Shown in pieces: positions 1 to 9,356 of a stretch of 64,000 nt of DNA. The position numbers and the translations under genes were made by a program. Numbering within the stretch: the stretch's first letter is position 1; the number at the start of each line of letters is the position of its first letter. Origin of the DNA: Flectobacillus rivi (lineage in GTDB: Bacteria; Bacteroidota; Bacteroidia; Cytophagales; Spirosomataceae); NCBI RefSeq assembly GCF_030056655.1, contig NZ_JASHIE010000008.1, positions 186,001-250,000 on the forward strand, written 5' to 3'. A model generated the notes under the pieces. That model was not told the origin of the DNA. It did no database searches and saw only the letters and a program-made list of their open reading frames with translations.

Positions 1-635
1 TCAACGTAGACGGTGGTCGTTGTGAAACCTGCCAAGGCGAGGGTGAAGTTACCATTGAGATGCAGTTTATGGCAGACGTGCGCCTCAAATGCGAGTCATG
101 CGGTGGAAAGCGTTTTAAACAAGAAATCTTAGACGTAAAATACCAAGAAAAGGATATTGCTGAAATCTTGGATATGACCGTTGATGAAGCGATTATACTT
201 TTCTCAAAAGAAGACCCTAAACTGGCTGACAAACTAATTCCGTTACAAGAAGTTGGTTTGGGTTATATCAAACTGGGTCAGTCTTCAAGCTCTTTGTCGG
301 GTGGCGAAGCACAGCGTGTCAAATTGGCTAGTTTCTTAGGAAAGGGGAATTCAAGTAAAGGGAAGACCCTCTTTATTTTTGACGAACCTACAACAGGTTT
401 ACACTTCCACGATATTAAAAAACTATTGAAAGCCATCAACGCACTCGTTGAGCAAGGCGATTCAGTGATTATTATCGAGCATAACATGGAAGTCATCAAA
501 TCGGCAGATTATATCATTGATCTTGGTCCAGAGGGCGGCAATCAAGGAGGCTATATCACTTTTGCGGGAACACCCGAAGACATGGTAAAAGAAGGAAATA
601 GCTTTACTGCTACTTTTTTGAAAGAGAAATTATAA
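1..635 (+). CDS. uvrA: UvrA excinuclease subunit A, C-terminal part (5' truncated by window edge)
   Basis: The reading frame is open from the first bases of the window, so this is the 3' end of a longer gene. It carries the second zinc module (CETC near the edge, then CESCGGKRF), the ABC signature LSGGEAQRVKLA, the Walker B stretch FIFDEPTTGLHF and the switch histidine in IIEHNMEVIK. That order is diagnostic for the second ATPase half of UvrA, the damage-recognition subunit of nucleotide excision repair. The encoded segment also contains LGKGNSSKGKTLF between signature and Walker B. A second, complete and diverged UvrA lies at 6448-9279, so the genome has two paralogues. A terminator hairpin follows directly. 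Confidence 0.93.
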   Translation, partial: NVDGGRCETCQGEGEVTIEMQFMADVRLKCESCGGKRFKQEILDVKYQEKDIAEILDMTVDEAIILFSKEDPKLADKLIPLQEVGLGYIKLGQSSSSLSGGEAQRVKLASFLGKGNSSKGKTLFIFDEPTTGLHFHDIKKLLKAINALVEQGDSVIIIEHNMEVIKSADYIIDLGPEGGNQGGYITFAGTPEDMVKEGNSFTATFLKEKL

Positions 636-650
636 GCTACAGCGTCTCAC

Positions 651-697
651 TCAGATGTCAGCCACGCATACCTTGTGTGGCTGACATCTGAATTTTT
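651..697 (+). terminator. Rho-independent terminator of the upstream uvrA
   Basis: A perfect 15-bp stem (651-665 pairs with 677-691) with an 11-nt loop is followed by a short T run, 15 nt after the uvrA stop. Confidence 0.85.
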
Positions 698-837
698 AAA
701 GTCATAACAATTCATCTACTATAGCTCAAACTGCTACAATAGTACTGAAAAGTTGATACAAAGTTTTAAAAGGATTATATAAAGTCAGGAAGGATTAAGG
801 AGCTTATTTTTTACACCTTATGGCGGTAAGGAAAACG

Positions 838-1059
838 CTAAGCTACATCAGATTGAGCAGGCTCAAATCTCGACGTTTGTTTATTTGAGTACAAAATTTC
901 TTGATAAGAAAGGGTTTTCAACATGCCTATTTTGATTCTTTTACGCACTGCTTGCGTTTCAGATTTATAAGTATTTTGCCCTCTCAATAATTCCTCTGCA
1001 ATATTCGCAACAAGAAGCTCTACAGATTCTGGCGTTAAAATTACTGGCGAGTCTTTCAT
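838..1059 (-). CDS. Small hypothetical protein (73 aa)
   Basis: This is a short ATG-initiated frame alone in the gap between two plus-strand genes, oriented opposite to both. The predicted product is soluble and mostly helical. It starts MKDSPVILTPESVELL and has a basic central segment (AVRKRIKIG). It has no signal peptide, membrane segment or recognised motif. Its composition looks protein-like rather than random, and no competing frame overlaps it. I do not recognise the family, and it could be spurious. Confidence 0.45.
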   Translation of the reverse strand: MKDSPVILTPESVELLVANIAEELLRGQNTYKSETQAVRKRIKIGMLKTLSYQEILYSNKQTSRFEPAQSDVA

Positions 1060-1260
1060 AACACTATTCTTTTGGTGGGTTGTGTGGTTAAAACAATCTT
1101 TTACACGGAACAGGAGAGAAACAATTGTTATTCAACTAGTTAACAACAAAGTTACAAAATTCGTTGCTTGACCGTTAACCAAAGATAGATTTTTTTAGAA
1201 ATGCACCCAAAAATCATACCAAATCAATCATCGATATTTCCAATTTTATGAGGGGCTAAA

Positions 1261-2514
1261 TTGAATAAAAATTCGCTTCAATCTCAAACTAAAAATATGT
1301 TTTTCAAACCTTTATATATTTACAAAAATGCATTTGGCGGACTTCCCAAATCGGTTTGGTTGCTATCAGCAATCATGTTTGTCAACCGTAGCGGGACGAT
1401 GGTTTTGCCATTTTTAACCTTATATCTTACTCAAAAACTTCACTTCTCGGTGGCAGACGCAGGGATTGTCATGGCATTTTATGGCTCAGGAGCGTTATTT
1501 GGCACTTTTTTAGGTGGAAAACTAACTGATAAAATAGGTTTTTACCCTATCCAATTTTACAGTTTATTATTGTCAGGCATTGCATTATTGGTTTTGATGC
1601 AATTAACCTCCCTCTACAGTATTTGTGCAGGAGTATTTATTTTTACAACGCTTGGTGATACGTTTCGCCCTGCCAATGGCGCCTCTATTGCTTATTATAG
1701 CACGCCTGCAAACCGCACTCGCTCGTACACACTCAATCGTTTGGCTATCAATTTAGGCTGGTCGATTGGTGGCGGTATGGGAGGTATTTTGGCAGAGATG
1801 GATTACAACTATCTGTTTTGGGGCGACGGAGTAACTTGTATTGTAGCTGCTATTTTATTAAGGATTTTAATAAAACCTCCAGTGCTTGATACGACCTCCT
1901 CAAAGTCTGCTGAAACTCATGTGAGTAATTTACCCAATTCGGCGTACAAGGATAAATTTTACTGGGTATTTTTGGCATTGGTGGTCATGTATGCGATACC
2001 GTTCTTCCAGTTATTTTCTTTGGAACCTTTATATTTTAGAACAGTCATAAAGCTTTCAGAGTCTCGAATTGGTGCTTTTATGGTTTTCAATGGTTTGTTA
2101 ATTGCTACCACCGAAATGATATTTGTTCATACGGTCGAAAAACGCCTACCACGCCCTATATTGATCGCTATAGGTTTGTTACTTACAGCTTGTTCGTTTT
2201 TTGTGCTGAATGTATCCACGGCTATAATGTTTATTTGGTTTTCGATTGCCTTTAATACCATTGGCGAAATGTTTGCGATGCCTTTCATGCAAACTTTAGT
2301 CGTAGATAGAGCTAATGAAAAAAATAGAGGTCAATATCTAGCGCTCTATTCAATGTGTTATTCTATTGCTCAAATCAGCGCTCCCACCATCGGTGCACAG
2401 ATTATTCAACGATGGAATTTTGCGGAACTTTGGTATGTCATGGGAGGATTATGTTTGACTTCGATGCTAGGGTTTTTATTATTACGCCATCATTTTGTGA
2501 AACACAAAGTGTAA
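1261..2514 (+). CDS. MFS transporter, drug/metabolite efflux type
   Basis: A 417-residue polytopic protein with about 12 hydrophobic segments. The loop after the second helix has the MFS signature region (GGKLTDKIGFYP), and NRLAINLGWSIGGG in the first half resembles MdtG/YajR-like exporters. Two six-helix halves are separated by a hydrophilic linker near residues 205-230 (DTTSSKSAETH). The start given is a TTG preceded by a purine-rich GAGGGG stretch. An ATG at 1297 (MFFKPLYIY) is an equally plausible start and would shorten the protein by 12 residues. Substrate unknown. It stands alone, with no co-oriented partner suggesting a pathway. Confidence 0.88.
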   Translation: MNKNSLQSQTKNMFFKPLYIYKNAFGGLPKSVWLLSAIMFVNRSGTMVLPFLTLYLTQKLHFSVADAGIVMAFYGSGALFGTFLGGKLTDKIGFYPIQFYSLLLSGIALLVLMQLTSLYSICAGVFIFTTLGDTFRPANGASIAYYSTPANRTRSYTLNRLAINLGWSIGGGMGGILAEMDYNYLFWGDGVTCIVAAILLRILIKPPVLDTTSSKSAETHVSNLPNSAYKDKFYWVFLALVVMYAIPFFQLFSLEPLYFRTVIKLSESRIGAFMVFNGLLIATTEMIFVHTVEKRLPRPILIAIGLLLTACSFFVLNVSTAIMFIWFSIAFNTIGEMFAMPFMQTLVVDRANEKNRGQYLALYSMCYSIAQISAPTIGAQIIQRWNFAELWYVMGGLCLTSMLGFLLLRHHFVKHKV

Positions 2515-2609
2515 TGCTAAGTCGCAGGTGATAATTTTTCGCACACAATCCCTAACTTAGCGCTGTCAAATACTCACTCTCAAATCATTCGACTGATTGA
2601 TTTTATTTC

Positions 2610-3890
2610 ATGGAACTACTTATCATATTTTTATTAATTCTGCTCAATGGCATTTTTTCAATGTCAGAAATAGCACTTGTGTCTGCACGAAAGGCGCGAT
2701 TGGAATCTTCTGCCAAAAAAGGCGATACCAATGCCAAAATAGCTTTAAATATTGCCAACGAACCTAACCGTTTTTTTTCAACAGTCCAGATTGGTATTAC
2801 CTTAATTGGAATTTTAACAGGTATTTTTTCAGGAGAAAAAATGACCAATGATATAAAAGCTTTTTACGGACAATTTGAATTGTTTGCTCCTTACCAACAT
2901 ACTTTGGCGGTCACAACAGTGGTTTTGTTGATTACTTATCTTTCGTTGGTATTTGGAGAACTTGTACCAAAGCGTATTGGACTCACCAATCCCGAATTTA
3001 TTGCCAAAACGGTAGCTCGTCCGATGAATATGCTATCGACGCTTACAGCTCCTTTTGTTTGGCTTTTGACATTTTCTTCGGATTTACTAATCAAAATTCT
3101 CAACATCAAACCTTCTACCGACAGTAAAGTAACCGAAGAAGAAATCAAGGCAATTGTGCAAGAAGGTACCGAAAGTGGTGAGGTTCATGAAATAGAACAA
3201 GATATTGTGGGTAGGGTGTTTAGTCTGGGCGATAGAAATGTATCGTCGTTGATGACGCACCGCAACGATGTGGTATTTTTAAAATCTAGCTATTCTTCTG
3301 ACCGAATCAGAGAAGTGATTCATGAAGAATTACACTCGCTATATCCTGTTTACGAAAAAGACAAAGACCATATTATCGGCGTAGTGCGCCTGAAAGATTT
3401 GTTTTTGCCTCTGAGTCAAACAGACTTTGACTTGAGCTTATATCTTTCTCCTCCACAATTTATTCTAGAAAATGCTTCGGCTTACCAAGCTTTGCAGCGT
3501 TTTAAGGATAGTAAAATTCATTACGGAATTGTCATTGATGAGTATGGTCAAACACAAGGTATTGTTACGCTCAATGATTTGCTAGAAGCATTGGTAGGAA
3601 ACGTATCAGATTTTGACCATGATGGTTATCGTTTAGACAAGCGAGAAGATGATTCTTGGTTGATTGATGGGCAGTATCCACTGGTAGATTTTTTACAATT
3701 CTTTGATTTGCCTAATCATTTTCAAGAATACTCTTTCAATACAGTCGCTGGGTTAATTCTGAATGAATTGACGGATTTACCACAACAAGGTGATACGATT
3801 ATTTGGCAAAATATGAGCTTCGAAATTATTGATATGGATGGCGCAAAAGTCGATAAACTTTTAATTAAAATCTTAAATACAGAGGGATAA
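2610..3890 (+). CDS. Hemolysin-family CNNM/CBS-domain membrane protein (CorC/HlyC type)
   Basis: A 426-residue protein. The N-terminal CNNM (DUF21) membrane domain has hydrophobic segments near residues 1-20, 60-75, 95-115 and 140-160 and the typical NGIFSMSEIALVSARK and FGELVPKRIGL motifs. It is followed by a tandem CBS pair (from about 205, LMTHRNDVVFL, to about 335, IVIDEYGQTQGIVTLNDLLEALVG) and a C-terminal CorC_HlyC (transporter-associated) domain from about 345. In this family the CBS pair binds nucleotides and the protein is linked to Mg/Co efflux or membrane homeostasis. The name hemolysin is historical. The start is the ATG opening a hydrophobic helix. A strong bidirectional terminator follows. 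Confidence 0.92.
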   Translation: MELLIIFLLILLNGIFSMSEIALVSARKARLESSAKKGDTNAKIALNIANEPNRFFSTVQIGITLIGILTGIFSGEKMTNDIKAFYGQFELFAPYQHTLAVTTVVLLITYLSLVFGELVPKRIGLTNPEFIAKTVARPMNMLSTLTAPFVWLLTFSSDLLIKILNIKPSTDSKVTEEEIKAIVQEGTESGEVHEIEQDIVGRVFSLGDRNVSSLMTHRNDVVFLKSSYSSDRIREVIHEELHSLYPVYEKDKDHIIGVVRLKDLFLPLSQTDFDLSLYLSPPQFILENASAYQALQRFKDSKIHYGIVIDEYGQTQGIVTLNDLLEALVGNVSDFDHDGYRLDKREDDSWLIDGQYPLVDFLQFFDLPNHFQEYSFNTVAGLILNELTDLPQQGDTIIWQNMSFEIIDMDGAKVDKLLIKILNTEG

Positions 3891-4000
3891 TTTGAAAATT
3901 AGGATGATTTGAAGATTTGAAAATTGATTTATTACAAATTGAAAAGTTTATGATTAATGTCTAATAACTTAGCTATAACCCAAAGCTGATACCCATCGCC

Positions 4001-4054
4001 TACAAACATAAAAAACCCCAAACGAATTATCGTTTGGGGTTTTTTATGTTTGTA
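4001..4054. terminator. Bidirectional terminator, 24-bp perfect stem
   Basis: Positions 4001-4024 are the exact reverse complement of 4031-4054, with a 6-nt loop. The stem has a GC core flanked by A6/T6 tracts on both sides. It sits between the plus-strand CNNM gene and the minus-strand gene at 4285 and can serve both. Confidence 0.92.
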
Positions 4055-4192
4055 GGAATATGTTTAAATTTTATAAGCCAATAAAAATGGTGACCATACT
4101 GTTTTGAGTATTCGATTTTTATGAAATCCTACTGTTTGAGCCGCAGGCGAGTTTAGGATTTCTTGACTTTCTTTTGCGGCCGCCGCTGCGGG

Positions 4193-4222
4193 TACTTTTC
4201 TTGTGTCAAGACAAGAAAAGTA
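4193..4222. repeat. Hairpin in a GC-rich intergenic patch (dispersed-repeat-like)
   Basis: A 12-bp perfect stem (TACTTTTCTTGT / ACAAGAAAAGTA) with a 6-nt loop follows directly on a GC-rich stretch at 4176-4192 (GCGGCCGCCGCTGCGGG), which is out of character for this AT-rich gap. The pairing of a CGG-rich segment with an ACTTTTCTTG hairpin resembles a short repeat seen repeatedly in Cytophagales genomes (from memory). It has no T run and is not a terminator. Confidence 0.5.
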
Positions 4223-4284
4223 AGCAGTGGCAAATGGAAACTTTGTTCTTTTTACAAATACCAGATAAAATATTCAACCATATT

Positions 4285-4836
4285 CTAAGAAATAAAACCT
4301 TTATCTCTCAAGATTTTATCCATCAATTTTTTATCGTTATCGCTTGAGAAAATATTGAATGGCAAATAAATAAACTGATATTGACCTAAATCCAACACAT
4401 AAGCTTCTTTTTCTTTTCTAGCAGTTTTAATCATATCCCATTTGATAACACCACCTTGCTCGTCTGTAATTTTCATCAAAATTTGACGGCTATCGATTTC
4501 GTAGCGATATTTTTCAAAAAGTTGTTTGTATTGATCCAACTGCGTTACACCCGTAAATTGAATTGCCCAGAAAGCAACATAACCAATCGCCCCAATAAGC
4601 GTCAATACATAAATCCAGTAGTTATGATAAATACCTGTAATATTGAGCACCGCGTTCACAGCGATAAGTCCAAGTGGTACAAAACCCCAATACCATTGAT
4701 TTTTGACCATTTGGCTCATATTGAGAGTAATAAACTTGTTTTTATCAAGCGCATACTTTTTTGTTTTGATAGCCAGTGGATTTACTGGCATTTGCACCAT
4801 TCGTCTTTGCTGACCCTGTGCATATCCTTTTGCCAT
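4285..4836 (-). CDS. YcxB-like membrane protein
   Basis: A 183-residue protein with a basic N-terminus, two adjacent transmembrane helices (about residues 48-90: WYWGFVPLGLIAVNAVL and YWIYVLTLIGAIGYVAFWAI) and a cytosolic C-terminal domain. The phrase YEIDSRQILMKITDEQGGVIKWDMI, followed by a VLDLGQYQFIYLPFNIF segment, is the usual pattern of YcxB-like (PF14317-type) domains. Function unknown in the family. ATG start. It is transcribed towards the shared terminator at 4001-4054. The family call rests on recalled pattern only. Confidence 0.75.
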   Translation of the reverse strand: MAKGYAQGQQRRMVQMPVNPLAIKTKKYALDKNKFITLNMSQMVKNQWYWGFVPLGLIAVNAVLNITGIYHNYWIYVLTLIGAIGYVAFWAIQFTGVTQLDQYKQLFEKYRYEIDSRQILMKITDEQGGVIKWDMIKTARKEKEAYVLDLGQYQFIYLPFNIFSSDNDKKLMDKILRDKGFIS

Positions 4837-5027
4837 GTCGTTGTTCTTTATGCTTTATTGTAAATTATGCTATTGTTCGCAAACAGACTGCAAATGTACA
4901 AAAAATAAGCGTAGCTAAGTATTTTCACTTGCTACGCTGTCAATATTTCTTAACAAATCTAAATTATGAGAGGAATTACACCAAGTTATTTGCGCTAACC
5001 TCTACATCTCCAACACATTCCAAACCA

Positions 5028-5432
5028 TTACTTTTCTTTTCTAAACTGAATACTTTCGACTAAAAACTTATCCTGATTTCTTTTGAGCAGGATATACACC
5101 GCATAATTCCCCCGATTTGTCTTATACAGACCTCTGTAATACTGAGACAAAGAATTGGCACCTTGATGAACTAACTGAAAATCTTGAGGTGGCCAACGTT
5201 TAAAGAACGACTTTAGGATGATTTCGGCGTGCGTTTGTGAAATCTCACTAAAATCAATTTGCTCAGCATCAATCAATAAATCCACATTCTCGTCAAACAT
5301 CGAAGCTAGCTCACTTGCTTGACCTTGTTTGAGTGACGTAAGTAATTTTCCAACCGCAAAACTTTGTGGGTCAGCACCGCCCCACGAAGTCCAAAATATT
5401 AAAGTAAGAATAAATGAAAGTAGTATTTTCAT
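5028..5432 (-). CDS. DUF4783 secreted protein
   Basis: About 134 residues. The product begins with a signal peptide (MKILLSFILTLIFWTSWGG) and continues as a small NTF2-like fold: helices around GKLLTSLKQGQASELASMFDENVDL and a strand-rich end (YAVYILLKRNQDKFLVESIQF). This matches DUF4783, a Bacteroidota-only family with unknown role, probably periplasmic. The start is the ATG at 5432. A TTG four codons upstream is a less likely alternative. Confidence 0.78.
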   Translation of the reverse strand: MKILLSFILTLIFWTSWGGADPQSFAVGKLLTSLKQGQASELASMFDENVDLLIDAEQIDFSEISQTHAEIILKSFFKRWPPQDFQLVHQGANSLSQYYRGLYKTNRGNYAVYILLKRNQDKFLVESIQFRKEK

Positions 5433-5646
5433 GTTGTGTGTCAATATAACTGGATGAAGTTATATGACAGTGAATCCGCACAAATTGTGCCAGCCCTCTT
5501 GAAAGCTTTTTTTTTTGAATATTATTTATCCAATTATCTAAAAATTTATCTTTCAAGTCTTAATATTGCGACTTGCAATTAGAGTCGTCTCTATAATTGC
5601 TAAGAAAGAGCTATAGAGGTCAATAAAGTTTTAATATCTTCGCAGC

Positions 5647-6153
5647 ATGGAACTAACAGATAATCAAATACTAAACCAAACGCAGGTACTCCAAAAAATT
5701 AAACGTATTGCGTTTGAGATATACGAAAACAATTTCGAAGAATCAGAAATTATCATTGCTGGTATCAAGGGTCAAGGGTATTCATTTGCCAAATTACTTG
5801 CCGAAATGATTGGGAATATTTCCTCTATCAAGGCTATTGCAGTACTTATTGACATGGACAAGGAAGTGCCTAATCCAAGTATCACTTTTGATTGCGAGGA
5901 TAGCCTACTCGAGCAAAAAGCCATTATCGTAGTAGACGACGTATTGAATACTGGTCGTACTTTTGCTTATGGCTTATCGCCATTTTTGCGTTTGCATGTA
6001 AAGCGTCTTCAAACAGCCGTTATCGTAGACCGTGGCTACCATCGTTTCCCAATTGCCGCAAATTATATCGGGTACGAATTGTCTACAACGATTAACGAGC
6101 ACGTAAAAGTTATCCTAGATAACCCTGATGAAGTTGGCGTTTATTTAAGCTAG
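5647..6153 (+). CDS. Phosphoribosyltransferase-family protein (PyrR/Hpt-like)
   Basis: A 168-residue type I phosphoribosyltransferase fold. The PRPP-binding loop IIVVDDVLNTGRT lies near residues 91-104, preceded by a core Rossmann-like region (SEIIIAGIKGQGYSFAKLLAEMIG) and followed by an arginine-rich strand (LQTAVIVDRGYHRFP). The pattern suits PyrR-like or purine PRTases of Bacteroidota. Which base it uses, or whether it is regulatory, cannot be read from the sequence. It stands alone, with no pyr or pur genes nearby. Confidence 0.85.
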   Translation: MELTDNQILNQTQVLQKIKRIAFEIYENNFEESEIIIAGIKGQGYSFAKLLAEMIGNISSIKAIAVLIDMDKEVPNPSITFDCEDSLLEQKAIIVVDDVLNTGRTFAYGLSPFLRLHVKRLQTAVIVDRGYHRFPIAANYIGYELSTTINEHVKVILDNPDEVGVYLS

Positions 6154-6207
6154 AGATATTGAGTGATTGAGTGGTTTGTGATTGAGTGATTATTGAAATA
6201 CTCAACC

Positions 6208-6245
6208 ATTCTGTAGAGATGTATGGTTTTGCATCTCTACAGAAT
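6208..6245. repeat. GTAGAGACG-family hairpin (repeat family R1)
   Basis: A 14-bp perfect inverted repeat (6208-6221 with 6232-6245) with core CTGTAGAGATG. It is preceded at 6161-6195 by tandem GAGTGATTGAGTG words that are the complement of the TCACTCA arrays at 11160 and 18350. The pairing of an AGACG/AGATG hairpin with a TCACTCA array therefore recurs, here in inverted orientation. Confidence 0.7.
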
Positions 6246-6447
6246 AAATTTTTCTTAAAATCACTCAATTTCACTTAATCCTTTCCCCACTTTGTGCCTC
6301 TGTGCCTTTGCACCTTCTCCACTATTAAAAGCTTTCTTCTAAAACCTTCATAAATTTTGGTAACTTTACTAAGGCAATTAATGTTATCCAATTAACGGCT
6401 TGGTGAATTACCCCTTTGCCTTTGCATTCAATTATATTCCTTATTTC

Positions 6448-9279
6448 ATGTCCAACCTCACAGACAACACAGGCTATGAGCATATCGAAGTGCTCGGAGC
6501 AAGAGAACATAACCTAAAGAATATTGACCTCACTATTCCTCGCAACAAACTTGTCGTTATTACTGGCATCAGTGGTTCGGGGAAATCTTCATTAGCATTT
6601 GATACCATTTATGCTGAAGGACAGCGTCGTTATATGGAAAGCTTTTCGGCCTATGCCCGAAGCTTTATCGGTGGAATGGAGCGCCCCAATGTGGATAAAA
6701 TCAATGGGCTTTCGCCTGTAATTTCGATTGAGCAAAAGACCACTTCCAAAAACCCTCGCTCGACCGTAGGTACTGTTACCGAAATCTATGACTTTATGCG
6801 TTTGTTCTATGCTCGTGCAGGAGAAGCATTTAGTTATTTGTCGGGTGAAAAAATGATTAAACAGTCTGTCGATCAAATCATTGATGTAATTCTCAATGAT
6901 TATGACAATCAAAAACTAATCATTTTGGCTCCGATTGTCAAAGGTCGTAAAGGACATTACCGTGAGCTTTTTGTGCAGATTGCCAAATTGGGTTATACCA
7001 AAGTACGTGTCGATGGCGTGGTGATGGACATTCAGCCCAAAATGCAGCTCGACCGTTTCAAAATCCACGATATAGAGATTGTCATTGACCGTATTGTGGT
7101 AAAAACTGAAGACCGCTTCCGCTTATCGCAGTCTGTTCAAACAGCCTTGAACCAAGGAAAAGGTTTGATGATGATTCGTGACGAAAAAGGTGAAGTCCGT
7201 AATTTTTCAAAATTCTTGATGGATCCTAAAACTGGGATTTCTTACGACGAGCCTGCGCCTAATACCTTTTCATTTAACTCTCCTTATGGCTGGTGTCCTT
7301 GTTGTCAAGGTTTGGGAGTGGTTGAGGAAATTACAGAAGAAGCTATCCTTCCCGACAAAAGCCTCAGTATTAGCCGTGGAGCCATTGCTCCTATCGGTGA
7401 ATACCGTGAAATGTGGATTTTCAAACAATTAGAGGTATTACTCAAACCTTTTAAAGTGAGTTTGACCACTCCGCTCGATAAATTTCCTAAAGAAGCTGTC
7501 GAAATCATGTTGTATGGTTCTGACGAGCCTGTTCCAGTTCCTTCTAAAAAATATGAAGGTACCGAATGGAATACCAAATATGAGGGAATTATCAATTTCT
7601 TGAAAAGACAACAAGAAAGTGGCTCTGATAAAATTCAAGAGTGGCTCAAGGATTTTATGATGATTCGCACCTGCCCAGATTGCAATGGGGCACGTCTGAA
7701 AAAAGAAGCGCTTTTCTTCAAAATAGATAACAAAAATATTGCGGAATTAGCCCAATTAGATGTCTCGGACTTAGCCAAATGGTTTGAGGGACTCGAAGAG
7801 CGCATGTCTGAACGCCAAAATGTAATCGGTCGTGAGGTACTCAAAGAAATCCGCAAACGTATCGGTTTCTTGACGGGTATCGGCTTAGAATATCTTACGC
7901 TCAATCGCCCACTCAAAACGCTTTCGGGTGGCGAGGCACAACGTATTCGTTTGGCAACCCAAATTGGTACACAACTGACCAATGTCTTGTATATCATGGA
8001 CGAGCCAAGTATTGGCTTGCACCAACGTGACAACGTAAAATTGATTCAAGCACTCAAAGATTTGCGTGATTTGGGTAACTCTATCTTGGTAGTAGAACAC
8101 GACAAAGATATGATGCTCGAATCTGACTATATCGTGGATATTGGTCCTGGTGCTGGTCGTCATGGTGGCTCGATTGTGGGTCAGGGAACACCAGAGGAGT
8201 TTTTGAAAAATAATTCGACTACTGCTAAGTTTTTGAGTGGCGATACCAATATTGAAGTTCCCAAACAACGTCGTAAAGGCAATGGCAATACTTTAGTAAT
8301 CAAAGGTGCTAATGGCAATAACCTCAAAAATGTTACGCTAAAACTTCCTTTGGGCAAAATGATTGCGATTTCTGGTGTGAGTGGTTCAGGCAAATCTACC
8401 TTGATTCACGAAACACTTTTCCCGATTCTCAATCGCCATTTCTTCAATAGCAAACGTGAACCTATGCCATTTAAGGCTGTAGAAGGTTTGGAGTTTTTGG
8501 ATAAAGTAATTGAAGTGGATCAGTCACCGATTGGTCGTACGCCACGCTCCAACCCTGCCACTTACACGGGAATGTTCTCGGATATTCGTTCGCTTTTTTG
8601 TGAGTTGCCAGAATCTAAAATTCGTGGTTACAAAGCAGGACGTTTTAGTTTTAACGTAAAAGGCGGTCGTTGCGAAGATTGTGAAGGCGCAGGGATGAAA
8701 AAAATCGAAATGGAGTTCCTACCTGATGTACATATCGCTTGTGAAACTTGTAAAGGCAAACGCTTTAACCGAGAAACATTAGAAGTTCGATTTAAAGGAA
8801 AATCCATTGCCGATGTGTTGGATATGACGGTGGAACAGGCGGTGAGCTTTTTTGAAAATCAACCTAAAATTCAGCGTAAAGTTCAAACCTTACATGAGGT
8901 TGGCTTGGGCTATCTGACTTTAGGGCAGCAAGCTACGACCCTTTCGGGTGGCGAAGCTCAACGAGTAAAACTAGCAGAGGAACTTTCGAAAAGAGATACA
9001 GGAAAAACAATTTATATCCTCGACGAGCCAACGACTGGTCTTCATTTTCAAGATATTAAAGCCTTGATGGAAGTTTTACAAAAACTTGTCGATAAAGGAA
9101 ATACCGTTTTGATTATCGAGCACAATCTGGATGTCATTAAAGTATCCGATCATGTGATTGACTTGGGTCCAGACGGTGGTCGCAACGGTGGACAAATCAT
9201 CGCTGAAGGTACGCCAGAACAAGTAGCCAAGGTAAAAGGTAGTTTTACAGCACATTTCTTGAAAGAGGAGCTTTTTTGA
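6448..9279 (+). CDS. uvrA: UvrA excinuclease subunit A (complete)
   Basis: About 943 residues, the normal UvrA length. The first Walker A is near residues 39-47 (GISGSGKSS), the first signature (LSGGEAQRIRLA) near 490, and Walker B (IMDEPSIGLH) near 515. The second Walker A (GVSGSGKST) is near 642, the C-terminal zinc module (CEDCEGAG, CETCKGKRF) near 744-772, then LSGGEAQRVKLA and YILDEPTTGLHF. It recognises DNA damage and loads UvrB. The ATG at 6448 (MSNLTDNTGYEHIEVLGAREHN) fits the family N-terminus; an in-frame start at 6400 would add 16 residues not expected in UvrA. It is distinct from the paralogue at the window start. Confidence 0.97.
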   Translation: MSNLTDNTGYEHIEVLGAREHNLKNIDLTIPRNKLVVITGISGSGKSSLAFDTIYAEGQRRYMESFSAYARSFIGGMERPNVDKINGLSPVISIEQKTTSKNPRSTVGTVTEIYDFMRLFYARAGEAFSYLSGEKMIKQSVDQIIDVILNDYDNQKLIILAPIVKGRKGHYRELFVQIAKLGYTKVRVDGVVMDIQPKMQLDRFKIHDIEIVIDRIVVKTEDRFRLSQSVQTALNQGKGLMMIRDEKGEVRNFSKFLMDPKTGISYDEPAPNTFSFNSPYGWCPCCQGLGVVEEITEEAILPDKSLSISRGAIAPIGEYREMWIFKQLEVLLKPFKVSLTTPLDKFPKEAVEIMLYGSDEPVPVPSKKYEGTEWNTKYEGIINFLKRQQESGSDKIQEWLKDFMMIRTCPDCNGARLKKEALFFKIDNKNIAELAQLDVSDLAKWFEGLEERMSERQNVIGREVLKEIRKRIGFLTGIGLEYLTLNRPLKTLSGGEAQRIRLATQIGTQLTNVLYIMDEPSIGLHQRDNVKLIQALKDLRDLGNSILVVEHDKDMMLESDYIVDIGPGAGRHGGSIVGQGTPEEFLKNNSTTAKFLSGDTNIEVPKQRRKGNGNTLVIKGANGNNLKNVTLKLPLGKMIAISGVSGSGKSTLIHETLFPILNRHFFNSKREPMPFKAVEGLEFLDKVIEVDQSPIGRTPRSNPATYTGMFSDIRSLFCELPESKIRGYKAGRFSFNVKGGRCEDCEGAGMKKIEMEFLPDVHIACETCKGKRFNRETLEVRFKGKSIADVLDMTVEQAVSFFENQPKIQRKVQTLHEVGLGYLTLGQQATTLSGGEAQRVKLAEELSKRDTGKTIYILDEPTTGLHFQDIKALMEVLQKLVDKGNTVLIIEHNLDVIKVSDHVIDLGPDGGRNGGQIIAEGTPEQVAKVKGSFTAHFLKEELF

Positions 9280-9356
9280 TTTTGGAATTACGATTTGGGA
9301 TTGCAGATTTGGCTTTCGAGCGAATAGAGTATATTTAGAAAAATAATTGACAGGAT

